Positions 16,405-24,620 of a DNA stretch of 64,000 bases are shown one piece after another. The DNA comes from Arenibacter antarcticus. GTDB lineage: Bacteria; Bacteroidota; Bacteroidia; Flavobacteriales; Flavobacteriaceae. The notes under the pieces are model-generated. The model saw only the letters and a program-made list of their open reading frames with translations, was not told the DNA's origin and did not search any database. The translations under genes and the position numbers were made by a program. Location of the stretch: assembly GCF_041320605.1 (NCBI RefSeq), contig NZ_CP166679.1, positions 1,054,001 to 1,118,000 on the forward strand, read 5' to 3'. Position 1 is the first letter of the stretch, and every line of letters begins with the position of its first letter.

Positions 16405-16540
16405 AAAACGTATAACTGGAAATACGAGTTTAAATTGTTCCGTTAAAACGGCCGTTTCTTGGCACTGATTTTTTTTAATAGCCACAACATTTTATAAAGC
16501 CCTTTAACTCAATAAAAATTCTATCGTAACATTCCAAAAA

Positions 16541-17452
16541 TCAATTCAAATTCCGAAACTCACTCGGCGAATGCCCTACCCTTTGTTTAAAAAGCCTGGT
16601 AAAATGTTGTGGATATTTAAAGCCCAGTTCATACGCTATCTCACTGACCGATTTGTTGGGGTCGAATACCCTTTCCTTGGCAACTTCGATCAATTTGTTC
16701 TGAATATACTCCTGAGCCGATTTTCCGGTTTCCTTTTTCACTAGATCCCCAAAATAATTAGGAGAAAGGTGCAAGTGATCCGCAAAATAACTTACCGAGG
16801 GTGTACCATGTTTTTGCGGTTTGTCGGATGCGAAGTATTGGGTCAGCAAATCCTTGAATTTCTCCAAGGAACCTATATTTTCATTTTCTCGTGTCAAGAA
16901 TTGGCGGTCGTAAAAACGGGTGCAATAATCCAAAAAGAGTTCAATGTTGGCTACGATCAACTTTTTACTATGCTTGTCCAAGTTTTGTTCCAACTCGAAC
17001 TGTATTTTTTCAAGTAGACTTAGAATTACCTTCCGTTCTTTGGCCGAAAGGTGTAGCGCTTCATTACTTGAATAGGAGAAAAAACTGTAGCTATGTATTT
17101 TCTTCCCCAGTTCGGTGCCCAACAACAAATCGGGATGAAAGAGCATCGCATATCCCTTGGGCACGTAATCAGGGTCAAAACCGCTCAATTCGATGGTTTG
17201 GCCGGGAGCCATAAAGACAAGGGTTCCCTCATCATAATCGTATGGCTTCCCTCCGTAATGCATTTTGCATCCCTTAGCATCCTTCAAGAAAACAGCATAA
17301 CAATTATAATGAAAAGCATCATAATCTTTGTTCTCATAGCCTTCCTTATTTACGTCCTCAAAATCAACAATACCCACCAAAGGGTGCAACACCTCTTGTT
17401 TTCTCAAATTGAGGTAATCCCCTACTGTATCGATTTGCAGTACATTTTTCAT
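16541..17452 (-). CDS. AraC-family transcriptional regulator
   Basis: 303 residues. An N-terminal cupin-like sensor domain (about 35-130; HYNCYAVFLKDAKGCKMHYGGKPYDYDEGTLVFMAPGQTIELSG) precedes a linker and a C-terminal AraC DNA-binding domain: VSYFADHLHLSPNYFGDLVKKETGKSAQEYI, then SEIAYELGFKYPQHFTRLFKQRVGHSPSEFR. It is divergent from the exported CMD/hydrolase/cupin/flavodoxin cassette across a 188-base spacer that carries a -7 box on the plus strand, so it is the likely activator of that cassette. The inducer is not predictable; a phenolic or quinone-like compound would fit the neighbours. Confidence 0.92.
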   Translation of the reverse strand: MKNVLQIDTVGDYLNLRKQEVLHPLVGIVDFEDVNKEGYENKDYDAFHYNCYAVFLKDAKGCKMHYGGKPYDYDEGTLVFMAPGQTIELSGFDPDYVPKGYAMLFHPDLLLGTELGKKIHSYSFFSYSSNEALHLSAKERKVILSLLEKIQFELEQNLDKHSKKLIVANIELFLDYCTRFYDRQFLTRENENIGSLEKFKDLLTQYFASDKPQKHGTPSVSYFADHLHLSPNYFGDLVKKETGKSAQEYIQNKLIEVAKERVFDPNKSVSEIAYELGFKYPQHFTRLFKQRVGHSPSEFRNLN

Positions 17453-17575
17453 TGACCTCTAATTTTTGTTAAAGATAAGCCATTGATTACCAGTAATTCA
17501 AACGGTTATTATAAAAACCGCAATAGTGGTAGGTATATCCGTAATTTGGGTAAGCCATTTTGGTTTTTGACCTAC

Positions 17576-17583
17576 TACTTTTG
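17576..17583 (+). promoter_or_regulatory. -7 box of the exported detox-type cassette
   Basis: TACTTTTG matches TAnnTTTG, 57 bases before the ATG at 17641 in the spacer shared with the divergent AraC gene. I see no convincing -33 element, as expected for an activator-dependent promoter. Confidence 0.5.
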
Positions 17584-17640
17584 TGTAGAACTTAAACGGA
17601 CAATAAAAATAGCTTAAAATAGAAATCAATAGTTAAAAAG

Positions 17641-18378
17641 ATGAAACAGCTGAAAACAATTGTTCTTACGATAATGACTACCGTGTTTCTTGGAGTTACC
17701 AACAACATGATGGCACAATCCGATACTGGTACGGCTATGAATTTGGATACAAAACAAAGTGCCATAGTTTCAATTGCTTCGCTGACCGCCAATGGCGATT
17801 TGGAGAAACTGGAAACGGCTTTGGTGGATGGTCTGGAAGCAGGCTTGACTATAAACGAAATCAAGGAGGTCATGGTACACTTGTATGCCTACTGCGGATT
17901 TCCGCGTAGCCTGCGTGGTTTACGGACTTTTATCAAAGTATTGGACGAGCGCAAGGCAAAAGGAATTGAAGATAATATGGGAGCAGAAGCTTCCCCTATT
18001 GAGGATTCGCAATCCAAATACAATCGGGGCAAAGCGAATCTGGAAGCATTGGTAAAAACGGAGTTGGATGGGCCTCCAGCCGACTATGCCCAGTTCGTCC
18101 CCATTATTGAAGTCTTTTTGAAAGAACATCTGTTTGCCGATATTTTCGATCGGGACATTTTGGACTACCAACAGCGGGAACTGGTCACGGTTTCCGTTCT
18201 GGCAACGATCGGCGATGTGGAACCCATGCTGCGTTCGCACATGAACATCTGTTTGATACAGGGCATCACGCCAGCACAATTAGAGGAATTGGTCGATGTG
18301 GTCGGAAAAAATGTAGATCAAGCGAAAATCGAATCGGCCAAGGAAGTTTTGAACGAATTATTGGAATCTAAAAAATAA
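17641..18378 (+). CDS. Exported double carboxymuconolactone-decarboxylase-family protein
   Basis: 245 residues. The signal peptide ends NNMMAQ, so it is predicted periplasmic, unusual for this family. Two CMD/AhpD-like domains follow: about 35-110 (KQSAIVSIASLTANGDLEKLETAL, then VHLYAYCGFPRSLRGLRTF) and 150-240 (DYQQRELVTVSVLATIGDVEPMLRSHMNICLIQGITPAQLEEL). The AhpD CxxC pair is not present; each half has one Cys (YCGF, NICL). Family members decarboxylate lactones or reduce peroxides. It is the first gene of the cassette; six small enzymes follow on the same strand. Confidence 0.85.
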   Translation: MKQLKTIVLTIMTTVFLGVTNNMMAQSDTGTAMNLDTKQSAIVSIASLTANGDLEKLETALVDGLEAGLTINEIKEVMVHLYAYCGFPRSLRGLRTFIKVLDERKAKGIEDNMGAEASPIEDSQSKYNRGKANLEALVKTELDGPPADYAQFVPIIEVFLKEHLFADIFDRDILDYQQRELVTVSVLATIGDVEPMLRSHMNICLIQGITPAQLEELVDVVGKNVDQAKIESAKEVLNELLESKK

Positions 18379-18385
18379 CAAGGAA

Positions 18386-18442
18386 ATGAAATATATAGGA
18401 TTATTTATTTTAATGAGTATGCTATCATTAAATTAGACAATC
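18386..18442 (+). pseudogene. Signal-peptide segment interrupted by an in-frame TAG
   Basis: From ATG 18386 the frame reads a lipophilic leader (MKYIGLFILMSMLSLN), then TAG at 18434-18436, then TIMAQS, which is exactly in frame with the hydrolase annotated from 18443. MAQ-S is a signal-peptidase-I-type end like that of the upstream CMD protein. One nonsense change, or a sequencing error, therefore appears to have cut the leader from its enzyme. Confidence 0.7.
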
Positions 18443-19444
18443 ATGGCACAAAGCGAGAAAAACCCTTTTGAATTGGTATACAAGGGAGCAATTACTGAAA
18501 ATGTGGATGGAAAAGTCAACATACATCCCGTTACGTACAAACTGAACGGAATCGATATTGCCGCCAATGTTTACACACCTGCCGATTATGATCCAACAAA
18601 GAAATATCCGGCCATAACGATTGCACACCCCAATGGGGGTATCAAAGAGCAGACAGCCGGTCTATACGCACAACGTTTGGCAGAGGCCGGTTATATTACC
18701 ATCACGGCAGATGCTGCCTATCAGGGAGCAAGTGGGGGCGAGCCGCGCCATACGGACAAACCTCAATATCGAACGGAAGACATTCACGGTATGGCCGATT
18801 TTATCTCACAATATCCAGGTGTTGACACAGAACACTTAGGTGCTTTGGGCATTTGTGGCGGCGGTGGCTATACGCTGAAAGCGGTCCAATCGGATAAGCG
18901 GTTTAAAGCGGTAGCAACCTTGAGTATGTTCAATACGGGAATCGTACGAAAAAACGGCTTTTTGAATTCGCAGGTTTCAACCATTCAAGAAAGGCTAAAG
19001 CAAGCCTCCGATGCAAGAGCACAGGAAGCTTCGGGCGGCGAGATCGTGTATTCCGGTGTTGACGGTATTACCGATGAAGAATTAGCAAAAGTTTCAACGC
19101 TTTTTTATCGGCAAGGCTATGAATATTATTTTAGGACCCACGCCCACCCCAATTCGACTTTTCTTTACTCCACAAGCAGTTTAATGGATTTAATGGCTTG
19201 GGATGCTACCGACGATATCGACCTCATAGACCAACCTTTATTAATGATCGCCGGTAGCAATGCCCAAACATTATATTTGACCTTGGATGCTTTTCCAAAG
19301 GCGACCAATGCGAAAAACAAGGAATTGTTCCTCATTGAAGGTGCCGCGCATATCGAAACTTATTGGAAACCGGAATACGTCAATCAAGCAGTAAACAAAT
19401 TAGTGGACTTTTACCAAAACAATCTTATAACTACGAACCTATGA
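18443..19444 (+). CDS. Alpha/beta hydrolase with Cys at the nucleophile position (YcjY/dienelactone-hydrolase-like)
   Basis: 333 residues from ATG 18443, inside the remains of a signal peptide (see 18386-18442). The fold is clear: oxyanion-side ITIAHPNGGIKEQTAG, and the nucleophile elbow GICGGGG with Cys138 in place of Ser, as in dienelactone-hydrolase-type and YcjY-type enzymes. The late acid (about DDIDLIDQPLLMIAG) and His in GAAHIETYW complete the triad. As written, the protein starts without a leader and would stay in the cytoplasm, unlike every other enzyme of the cassette. It overlaps the next gene by 4 bases (ATGA). Confidence 0.85.
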   Translation: MAQSEKNPFELVYKGAITENVDGKVNIHPVTYKLNGIDIAANVYTPADYDPTKKYPAITIAHPNGGIKEQTAGLYAQRLAEAGYITITADAAYQGASGGEPRHTDKPQYRTEDIHGMADFISQYPGVDTEHLGALGICGGGGYTLKAVQSDKRFKAVATLSMFNTGIVRKNGFLNSQVSTIQERLKQASDARAQEASGGEIVYSGVDGITDEELAKVSTLFYRQGYEYYFRTHAHPNSTFLYSTSSLMDLMAWDATDDIDLIDQPLLMIAGSNAQTLYLTLDAFPKATNAKNKELFLIEGAAHIETYWKPEYVNQAVNKLVDFYQNNLITTNL

Positions 19445-19944
19445 ACGGCAAAAATCTTTTAGCGATTATATTGATCGGAACGCTTATTTTTTCCTGTAAA
19501 CAAATAGAAGAAAAAAATAAGGCCACCGATTCAACTGAACAAGTAGATTCAACTATACGGCAAGAATTGATTTTCCCGAAAGGGGAAAAAGTCACGAACA
19601 ACAATTTCATTGGCGATGTTTGGGTGCATATGCAAGTGAGGGCCGATAGTGTGAACCAAAATTCCGTGGGAACGGTAACGTTTGATCCCGCGGCAAGGTC
19701 TAATTGGCATTCGCATCCCAACGGACAGATTATAATGGCTTTGGATGGCGAAGGCTACTATCAGGAAAAGGGAAGTGCGAAAAAAATCCTTTATAAAGGT
19801 GATGTGGTCAAATGCCCTGCAAATACTCCGCATTGGCACGGGGCAAGTGCCGATAAGGAGTTTATCCAAGTTGCCATAACAAGTAGGATAGACGGCCCTA
19901 CGCAATGGCTGGAAGCCGTTACCGAAGAGGAGTATGCAAAATAG
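19441..19944 (+). CDS. Cupin lipoprotein 1
   Basis: 167 residues from ATG 19441, which overlaps the hydrolase stop as ATGA; an upstream start at 19363 would lie in the hydrolase gene and lacks a signal. The SPII leader ends TLIFSC, then a Ser/Thr/Glu-rich linker. The cupin domain (about 65-155) has NWHSHPNGQIIMALDGEGYY (motif 1, HxH) and PANTPHWHGAS (motif 2), giving a three-His metal site. It resembles the cupin of 21181 (same EGYYQEKG and HWH motifs), and the two probably arose by duplication. Placement with CMD and hydrolases suggests a small-molecule isomerase, dioxygenase or similar enzyme on the periplasmic side. Confidence 0.85.
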   Translation: MNGKNLLAIILIGTLIFSCKQIEEKNKATDSTEQVDSTIRQELIFPKGEKVTNNNFIGDVWVHMQVRADSVNQNSVGTVTFDPAARSNWHSHPNGQIIMALDGEGYYQEKGSAKKILYKGDVVKCPANTPHWHGASADKEFIQVAITSRIDGPTQWLEAVTEEEYAK

Positions 19945-20052
19945 TGGCGGAAAACAATGCACCCATAAACTATCCGCTAATTCAAACTCCTGTATATGAA
20001 TACTATCAGAATTCTTACCTTATAACCTCGTAATCAAATACACCTAAAATTT

Positions 20053-21168
20053 ATGAAAAAAATTATATTCGTTCTAGCGCTGTCGTTACACGTACTTGGA
20101 TGCAAGGAAAAAAATACCGAGCAGACCAAGATTATCGATAGTACTTCCGATAGCAATATCATTGCAATTGAACAACAGGGTGCGTTTGCCGTCGGGGGAA
20201 CCGTAAAGGAGAGTCCCGGAACTTTCGACCCCATTGCCCACGGGGCATTCAATCCTACAGATCAAAGCACGGAAGGACAGACCCTGCACGGTGACCACGC
20301 ATCGGTATTCTATCAAATTCCGGTTAATGCCAGAGACCTACCTCTTGTGTTTTGGCACGGCTATGGCCAGTCGATGCGTACCTGGCAAAGTACCCCTGAC
20401 GGTCGGGAAGGGTTTCAGAGCATTTTCTTGAGAAAACGGTTTCCGGTCTATCTGTTGGACCAACCCAGACGGGGCCTGGCAGGTCAGAGTTTGGAACCTG
20501 GAACATTGCAGGCCAGAACGGAGGACCAGCTTTGGTTCGGTATTTTCAGGATGGGCGAAGGAACCGAATTCTATCCGGACATACAATTTTCTAAAAATCC
20601 CGAAGCCCTCGATCAGTTCTTTCGCCGGAGTACACCTGATACAGGACCTTTGGATATCGATCTTAACATCGATGCGGTTTCGGCCCTCTTTGATAGAATT
20701 GGCGATGGCATTTTGGTTACCCACTCCCATAGCGGAGGTCAAGGGTGGCTTACGGCCATGGAAAATGATAATATCAAAGCTATTGTATCCTATGAGCCCG
20801 GCAGTAATTTTGTTTTTCCCGAAGGTAGTGTGCCAGAGCCTATATCCTATGCAGGGGGTACCTTACGGGCGCGTGGTGTGGCGATGGAAGAGTTTAAGAA
20901 GCTTACCCAAATCCCCATCGTAATATATTATGGCGATTACATCCCGGAAACCGAGGTGGAAAATCCCGGCCAAGAGCAATGGCGCGCAGCCCTTTCTATG
21001 GCGCTCAAGTGGACAAAGGCCGTTAACGATGCCGGTGGTGACGTAAGCCTCGTGGTACTTCCAGAAAAAGGCATAAAGGGCAACACGCATTTCCCGATGT
21101 CGGATTTGAACAACAATGAAATAGCTGATTTAATGTATAACTGGCTCAAGGAAAAAGGATTAAACTAA
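20053..21168 (+). CDS. Alpha/beta hydrolase lipoprotein
   Basis: 371 residues. The SPII leader ends LHVLGC (Cys17). The alpha/beta hydrolase domain has VFWHGYGQSMRTWQ (oxyanion region), VYLLDQPRRGLAGQS, and VTHSHSGGQGW with Ser in an HSHSGG elbow. A late His lies in KGNTHFPM near residue 345. The first ~60 mature residues carry a GAFAVGGTVKESPGTFDP segment typical of this exported subfamily. It probably hydrolyses an ester or lactone at the cell envelope. It starts 108 bases after the first cupin and ends 12 before the second. Confidence 0.82.
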   Translation: MKKIIFVLALSLHVLGCKEKNTEQTKIIDSTSDSNIIAIEQQGAFAVGGTVKESPGTFDPIAHGAFNPTDQSTEGQTLHGDHASVFYQIPVNARDLPLVFWHGYGQSMRTWQSTPDGREGFQSIFLRKRFPVYLLDQPRRGLAGQSLEPGTLQARTEDQLWFGIFRMGEGTEFYPDIQFSKNPEALDQFFRRSTPDTGPLDIDLNIDAVSALFDRIGDGILVTHSHSGGQGWLTAMENDNIKAIVSYEPGSNFVFPEGSVPEPISYAGGTLRARGVAMEEFKKLTQIPIVIYYGDYIPETEVENPGQEQWRAALSMALKWTKAVNDAGGDVSLVVLPEKGIKGNTHFPMSDLNNNEIADLMYNWLKEKGLN

Positions 21169-21180
21169 AAACTATAAAAA

Positions 21181-21654
21181 ATGAAAAATTTAATTGTAAC
21201 ATTACTTTTGATTGTACCCGTATGTGTTTTTGCCCAACAAGATGTGTATGCCATCTCGTCTTATTTAGACGAGGGTATGAAGGCACCGAACACACATTAT
21301 ATTGGCGAGGCCTGGTTGAACGGGGTTTTGGAGGTCGAGGGAGACCTGAACTTTCATATGACCAAAGCGACCTTTAAAGCAAACTCCACGCTGGACTGGC
21401 ATAAGCATGCATCGACCCAAGTATTGGTCTATGTAGACGGGGAAGGCTACTACCAAGAAAAAGGGAAAGACCCGATCATCCTGAAAGCAGGCGATATCCT
21501 GAAATGTGAAAAGGACACAGAGCATTGGCACTCATCCACCAAGGAAAGCGATGTAACCTATTTGGCTATATATGGCGGAGAACAGCCGACGACTTGGACC
21601 GAGGTGGTTTCCCAGGAATATTATGATAGCGTAGCGGAAAAACTCAAGGAGTGA
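21181..21654 (+). CDS. Exported cupin 2
   Basis: 157 residues. The signal peptide ends VCVFAQ (SPI). The cupin domain spans about 50-140, with LDWHKHASTQVLVYVDGEGYYQEKG (motif 1, HxH) and CEKDTEHWHSS (motif 2). It is a paralog of the lipoprotein cupin at 19441, sharing the GEGYYQEKG segment and the HWH motif. Twelve bases separate it from the hydrolase before it. A metal-dependent role on the same substrate class as its neighbours is inferred. Confidence 0.85.
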   Translation: MKNLIVTLLLIVPVCVFAQQDVYAISSYLDEGMKAPNTHYIGEAWLNGVLEVEGDLNFHMTKATFKANSTLDWHKHASTQVLVYVDGEGYYQEKGKDPIILKAGDILKCEKDTEHWHSSTKESDVTYLAIYGGEQPTTWTEVVSQEYYDSVAEKLKE

Positions 21655-21825
21655 ATTTGTCTTAAGTTTATGTTTGGAACTGAAAATTTCAGCTTATGGG
21701 CCCTCATGAAGTTCCCAACCCGTTCATGGTCACGGAAGTTTATGTCAAGGAGATGATATTCGGAAATTGGCTGATCTGACCTTTAGCAAACTACTCACTA
21801 GGGAAGAATAAAACTTTTAACGGTT

Positions 21826-22437
21826 ATGATAAAAGTCGCAGTAGCATTATTTTTCCTTTCAACTTGTTCGTTTCTCGCAACAGGCGATTACCCTATTGAA
21901 CAGAATGCTGATAAAATCTTAATCGTGTATCTCTCCCGTACCAACAACACCAAGGCTATCGCCGAAATTATTCATGACGAAGTAGGCGGAGATGTGGTAA
22001 CCCTTGAATTGAAAACCCCCTATCCCGAAGATTACGATGCCATCGTAAAGCAAGTTGCCCAGGAAAACGAAAGTGGATTTTTACCACCTTTGAAAACCGA
22101 AGTGGACATTGATAAATACGATACCATTTTTCTGGGCTTCCCGACTTGGGGTATGCAACTGCCCCCACCAATGAAAAGCTTCTTGTCAGCTCATGATCTG
22201 AACGGCAAAACTGTCATTCCTTTTAATACGAATGGGGGATATGGTATTGGCAGCAGTTTCATAACGGTCAAAGAACATTGTCCTGAAAGTGATGTTCTCG
22301 ACGGATTTTCCATTAAAGGCGGTAGTGAAAGAGATGGGATTTATTTAGCGATAAAGGGGAAGCGCCACGATGAAGCTCAAGAAGAGGTCAGGTCCTGGTT
22401 GGAAAAACTGGACATAACCAGCGTATCGAAACAATAA
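21826..22437 (+). CDS. Flavodoxin-like lipoprotein
   Basis: 203 residues. The N-terminus (VALFFLSTC) ends in a lipobox-like LSTC, so it is predicted to be exported and lipidated, which is odd for a flavodoxin. The FMN site is present: YLSRTNNTKAIAEII (phosphate loop), FLGFPTWGMQLPPPM and PFNTNGGYGIGSSF. The domain fills residues ~28-195. Such flavodoxin-like proteins reduce quinones or move electrons. It is the last gene of the AraC-flanked cassette, 171 bases after the second cupin, possibly with a separate promoter. Confidence 0.82.
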   Translation: MIKVAVALFFLSTCSFLATGDYPIEQNADKILIVYLSRTNNTKAIAEIIHDEVGGDVVTLELKTPYPEDYDAIVKQVAQENESGFLPPLKTEVDIDKYDTIFLGFPTWGMQLPPPMKSFLSAHDLNGKTVIPFNTNGGYGIGSSFITVKEHCPESDVLDGFSIKGGSERDGIYLAIKGKRHDEAQEEVRSWLEKLDITSVSKQ

Positions 22438-22842
22438 ATCAAGCTTAGGGATTCGTCGCAGAGTTTTCTCGGTTCATCTGGAAAAAAAGTATTGGTAATC
22501 TTGAATCTTTCAATGAAGGAATCAATTTTTTAAGTTGAAAGAATTAGGGAGGTTGACCGATGAGCATATATTAATCAATAATTATGAAACAGCGGAAATT
22601 GAGGAAACTTCCATAATACTCAAACCATAAGGCCGTGCTATTTTCGTTATAATCAATGGTTTTTGAAAGTGCCATAAAACCAACGATTTATAGCACAAAA
22701 ATTTTATCTCTCTCTTCATAAAGCAAATTTGAAAGTTCAAATACAAGGATAGGCAAGGACACATACCCGGCGAAAAAAAAAGTTCGTCTTTGAATTAATT
22801 CATAATTGTACGGTTTTTGTAACTTTACTTTAAAATGATAAT
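22438..22842. other. Intergenic region, nothing convincing
   Basis: 405 AT-rich bases between the flavodoxin gene and the toxin-antitoxin pair. Short ORFs on both strands look non-coding. No tRNA, hairpin terminator or clear promoter box was recognised. Confidence 0.5.
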
Positions 22843-23085
22843 ATGGGCACAGCAGAATTGAACAATACTAAAAAGGAGCTTGTTGGATGGATCCAATCTT
22901 TAACCGATGATTCTATTTTAAGTCTGCTTAGTTCCGTTAAATTATCCAGTGAGGGTAAATCCATCGACTGGTGGGAAGAACTTACAGAAAGTGATAGGGT
23001 TAATATTCTAAGTGGTATCAGAGATTATCAACAAGGTGAAACTATGAAATCCAATGAATTCTGGAACGGTTTGACCAATGGATAG
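22843..23085 (+). CDS. Antitoxin (addiction-module component)
   Basis: 80 residues, small and acidic in its second half (SIDWWEELTESDRVNILSGIRDYQQGETMKSNEFWNGL). The pattern of an N-terminal helical part followed by a WWEEL..D...I..G..D...G tail is typical of antitoxins that wrap a RelE/ParE partner. The toxin gene follows with an 8-base overlap, the usual order. It lies within the mobile element and would favour its retention. Confidence 0.78.
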   Translation: MGTAELNNTKKELVGWIQSLTDDSILSLLSSVKLSSEGKSIDWWEELTESDRVNILSGIRDYQQGETMKSNEFWNGLTNG

Positions 23086-23374
23086 ACCTTACAGGGTAGA
23101 ATGGACAAAAAGGTCTCTGATAAACGCCATTGCCATTAAAAATTACCTGATTCAAAAGTTCACTGTCAAGGAGGTCGTTAAATTTGAAAGATTGCTTCGG
23201 CAATTTGAATTAACGGTATCTAATTTCCCTACATTATATCCTGAATCAAAAAGTCAAAAACTTTTAAGGCGAGCGGTCATTCACAAAAACACAACTGTTT
23301 ATTACATTTTCAACAAAGACAAAGTGACGGTTGTAGCTATGAAGGATAATAGGAAAGAGAAGGCCGATAGATAA
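23078..23374 (+). CDS. RelE/ParE-family toxin
   Basis: 98 residues: PYRVEWTKRSLINAIAIKNYLIQKF at the N-terminus and a C-terminal beta hairpin (LLRRAVIHKNTTVYYIFNKDKVTVVAMKDNRKEK) with the basic residues expected of RelE/ParE fold toxins. It overlaps the antitoxin by 8 bases, so the two are translationally coupled. Whether it cuts mRNA or poisons gyrase cannot be told from the sequence. Confidence 0.82.
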   Translation: MDRPYRVEWTKRSLINAIAIKNYLIQKFTVKEVVKFERLLRQFELTVSNFPTLYPESKSQKLLRRAVIHKNTTVYYIFNKDKVTVVAMKDNRKEKADR

Positions 23375-23452
23375 CCCCGGTTAAAGTTAAGACACTAGTG
23401 TCATGATTTTTAATAGCTTAATAGTTAGGGTAGTTCTTAATTCCTTTTCCTG

Positions 23453-23479
23453 GTTCTGTAAAAAGAACAATTTTTGGGA
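23453..23479 (+). repeat. 27-base motif, copy 2
   Basis: Matches 7204-7230 at 24 of 27 positions (gttctgtaaaaagaac, then aatttttggga), in the same orientation. It lies in the spacer just outside the IS coding region and may be related to an insertion end. Confidence 0.4.
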
Positions 23480-23641
23480 TCATAATATAATTTTAGAAGC
23501 TTGTTGAACTAAAAAGTAATTACCCGTTCCACAATCGAAGAGCCAAGTTTTAATTTCGAACATATTTGATTTTTAACCAGTGCTTATAGATGGCGTTCAA
23601 AATCCTGTCGGATCAAGTCCAAAATCTGGGTTTTTACCATT

Positions 23642-24577
23642 TTAAGAATATAATTTAATCAAGCGATATAAGAAGTATTCCGTATTCCTGACTCCCCTAA
23701 ATTGTGATCTAAAAGCCTTTACTTTGGCATTAAAGGATTCTGCTGAGGCATTTGTACTTCTGTTTAAAAAATAGTTGAGTACAGAGCGGTAATTTAAAGT
23801 AATACTATTGGCTACCGTTTGGAAGCTCTTAAATCCTGACTCCTCTACATCTTTGTACCAGTGGGCTAGTTTGGTGTAGGCTACTTTAATATCTATGGCT
23901 TGGTTAAAAATATTCCTCAAGCCTTGAACAAGCCCATAAGCTTTCTTTAATTCTGGGTATTCATTAAACAATATCTGTCCCCTCTCTTTCTGATTTGGAG
24001 TCCATTTATCTGGGGATTTATACAGTAGATATCTACTCCTAGCTAGGAGTTGTTTTGAGCTATCACCATTAGAAAAAATTACAGGTTTAAATTCTTTGTC
24101 GGCTACTCTAGATAGCTTTATCTGTTCATTTTCTTGATCCAAAGCTTCCCATCGGTATTTGATACGAAGATCTTGGAGCGCCTCTATTGCCAGCTTCTGT
24201 ACATGGAACCTGTCTGTTACTTGGATGGCTTTCGGGAAACATTTAGTGGAGATCGTTTTCATAGAGTTTGCCATGTCCAAGGTGATCTCTTTCACTTTGG
24301 CACGCTTCTTTGCTGGGATCTTCAAGAGTTGTTCGATAATAGGCTCCACTTTAGTTCCGTGGAATATCCCAACTAAAGCCCCTTTCTTTCCTTTGGCCTT
24401 CTTATTGGTAATGATGGTATAGAGCTCTCCCTTGGACAGCGCTGTCTCATCAATGGATAAATAAGAACCTAAGTTTTCAGGAAAAACAAGCCACTGTTTG
24501 GCATGACCCTTATGCTCCCATTGCTTAAAATCACTTAAGTGATCCTTATAATGTCTTTGAAGCCTTTTTCCGGACAT
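23642..24577 (-). CDS. ISAon1-family transposase, catalytic part
   Basis: 311 residues from ATG 24577. The frame is open further upstream to 24634 and there encodes TDNTALSSQQLGHQYG, so the real product probably begins by frameshift from the previous ORF (24621-25007). DDE residues are visible: Asp in LSIDETAL (about 44), Asp in ITLDMANSM (about 100), and Glu in STNASAESFNAKVKAF (about 281). The end ...YFLYRLIKLYS matches the usual C-terminus of this family. Moves the IS by cut-and-paste or copy-paste transposition. Appears intact. Confidence 0.88.
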   Translation of the reverse strand: MSGKRLQRHYKDHLSDFKQWEHKGHAKQWLVFPENLGSYLSIDETALSKGELYTIITNKKAKGKKGALVGIFHGTKVEPIIEQLLKIPAKKRAKVKEITLDMANSMKTISTKCFPKAIQVTDRFHVQKLAIEALQDLRIKYRWEALDQENEQIKLSRVADKEFKPVIFSNGDSSKQLLARSRYLLYKSPDKWTPNQKERGQILFNEYPELKKAYGLVQGLRNIFNQAIDIKVAYTKLAHWYKDVEESGFKSFQTVANSITLNYRSVLNYFLNRSTNASAESFNAKVKAFRSQFRGVRNTEYFLYRLIKLYS

Positions 24578-24620
24578 ACCATACTGGTGCCCAAGTTGTT
24601 GGCTGCTCAGTGCAGTATTA

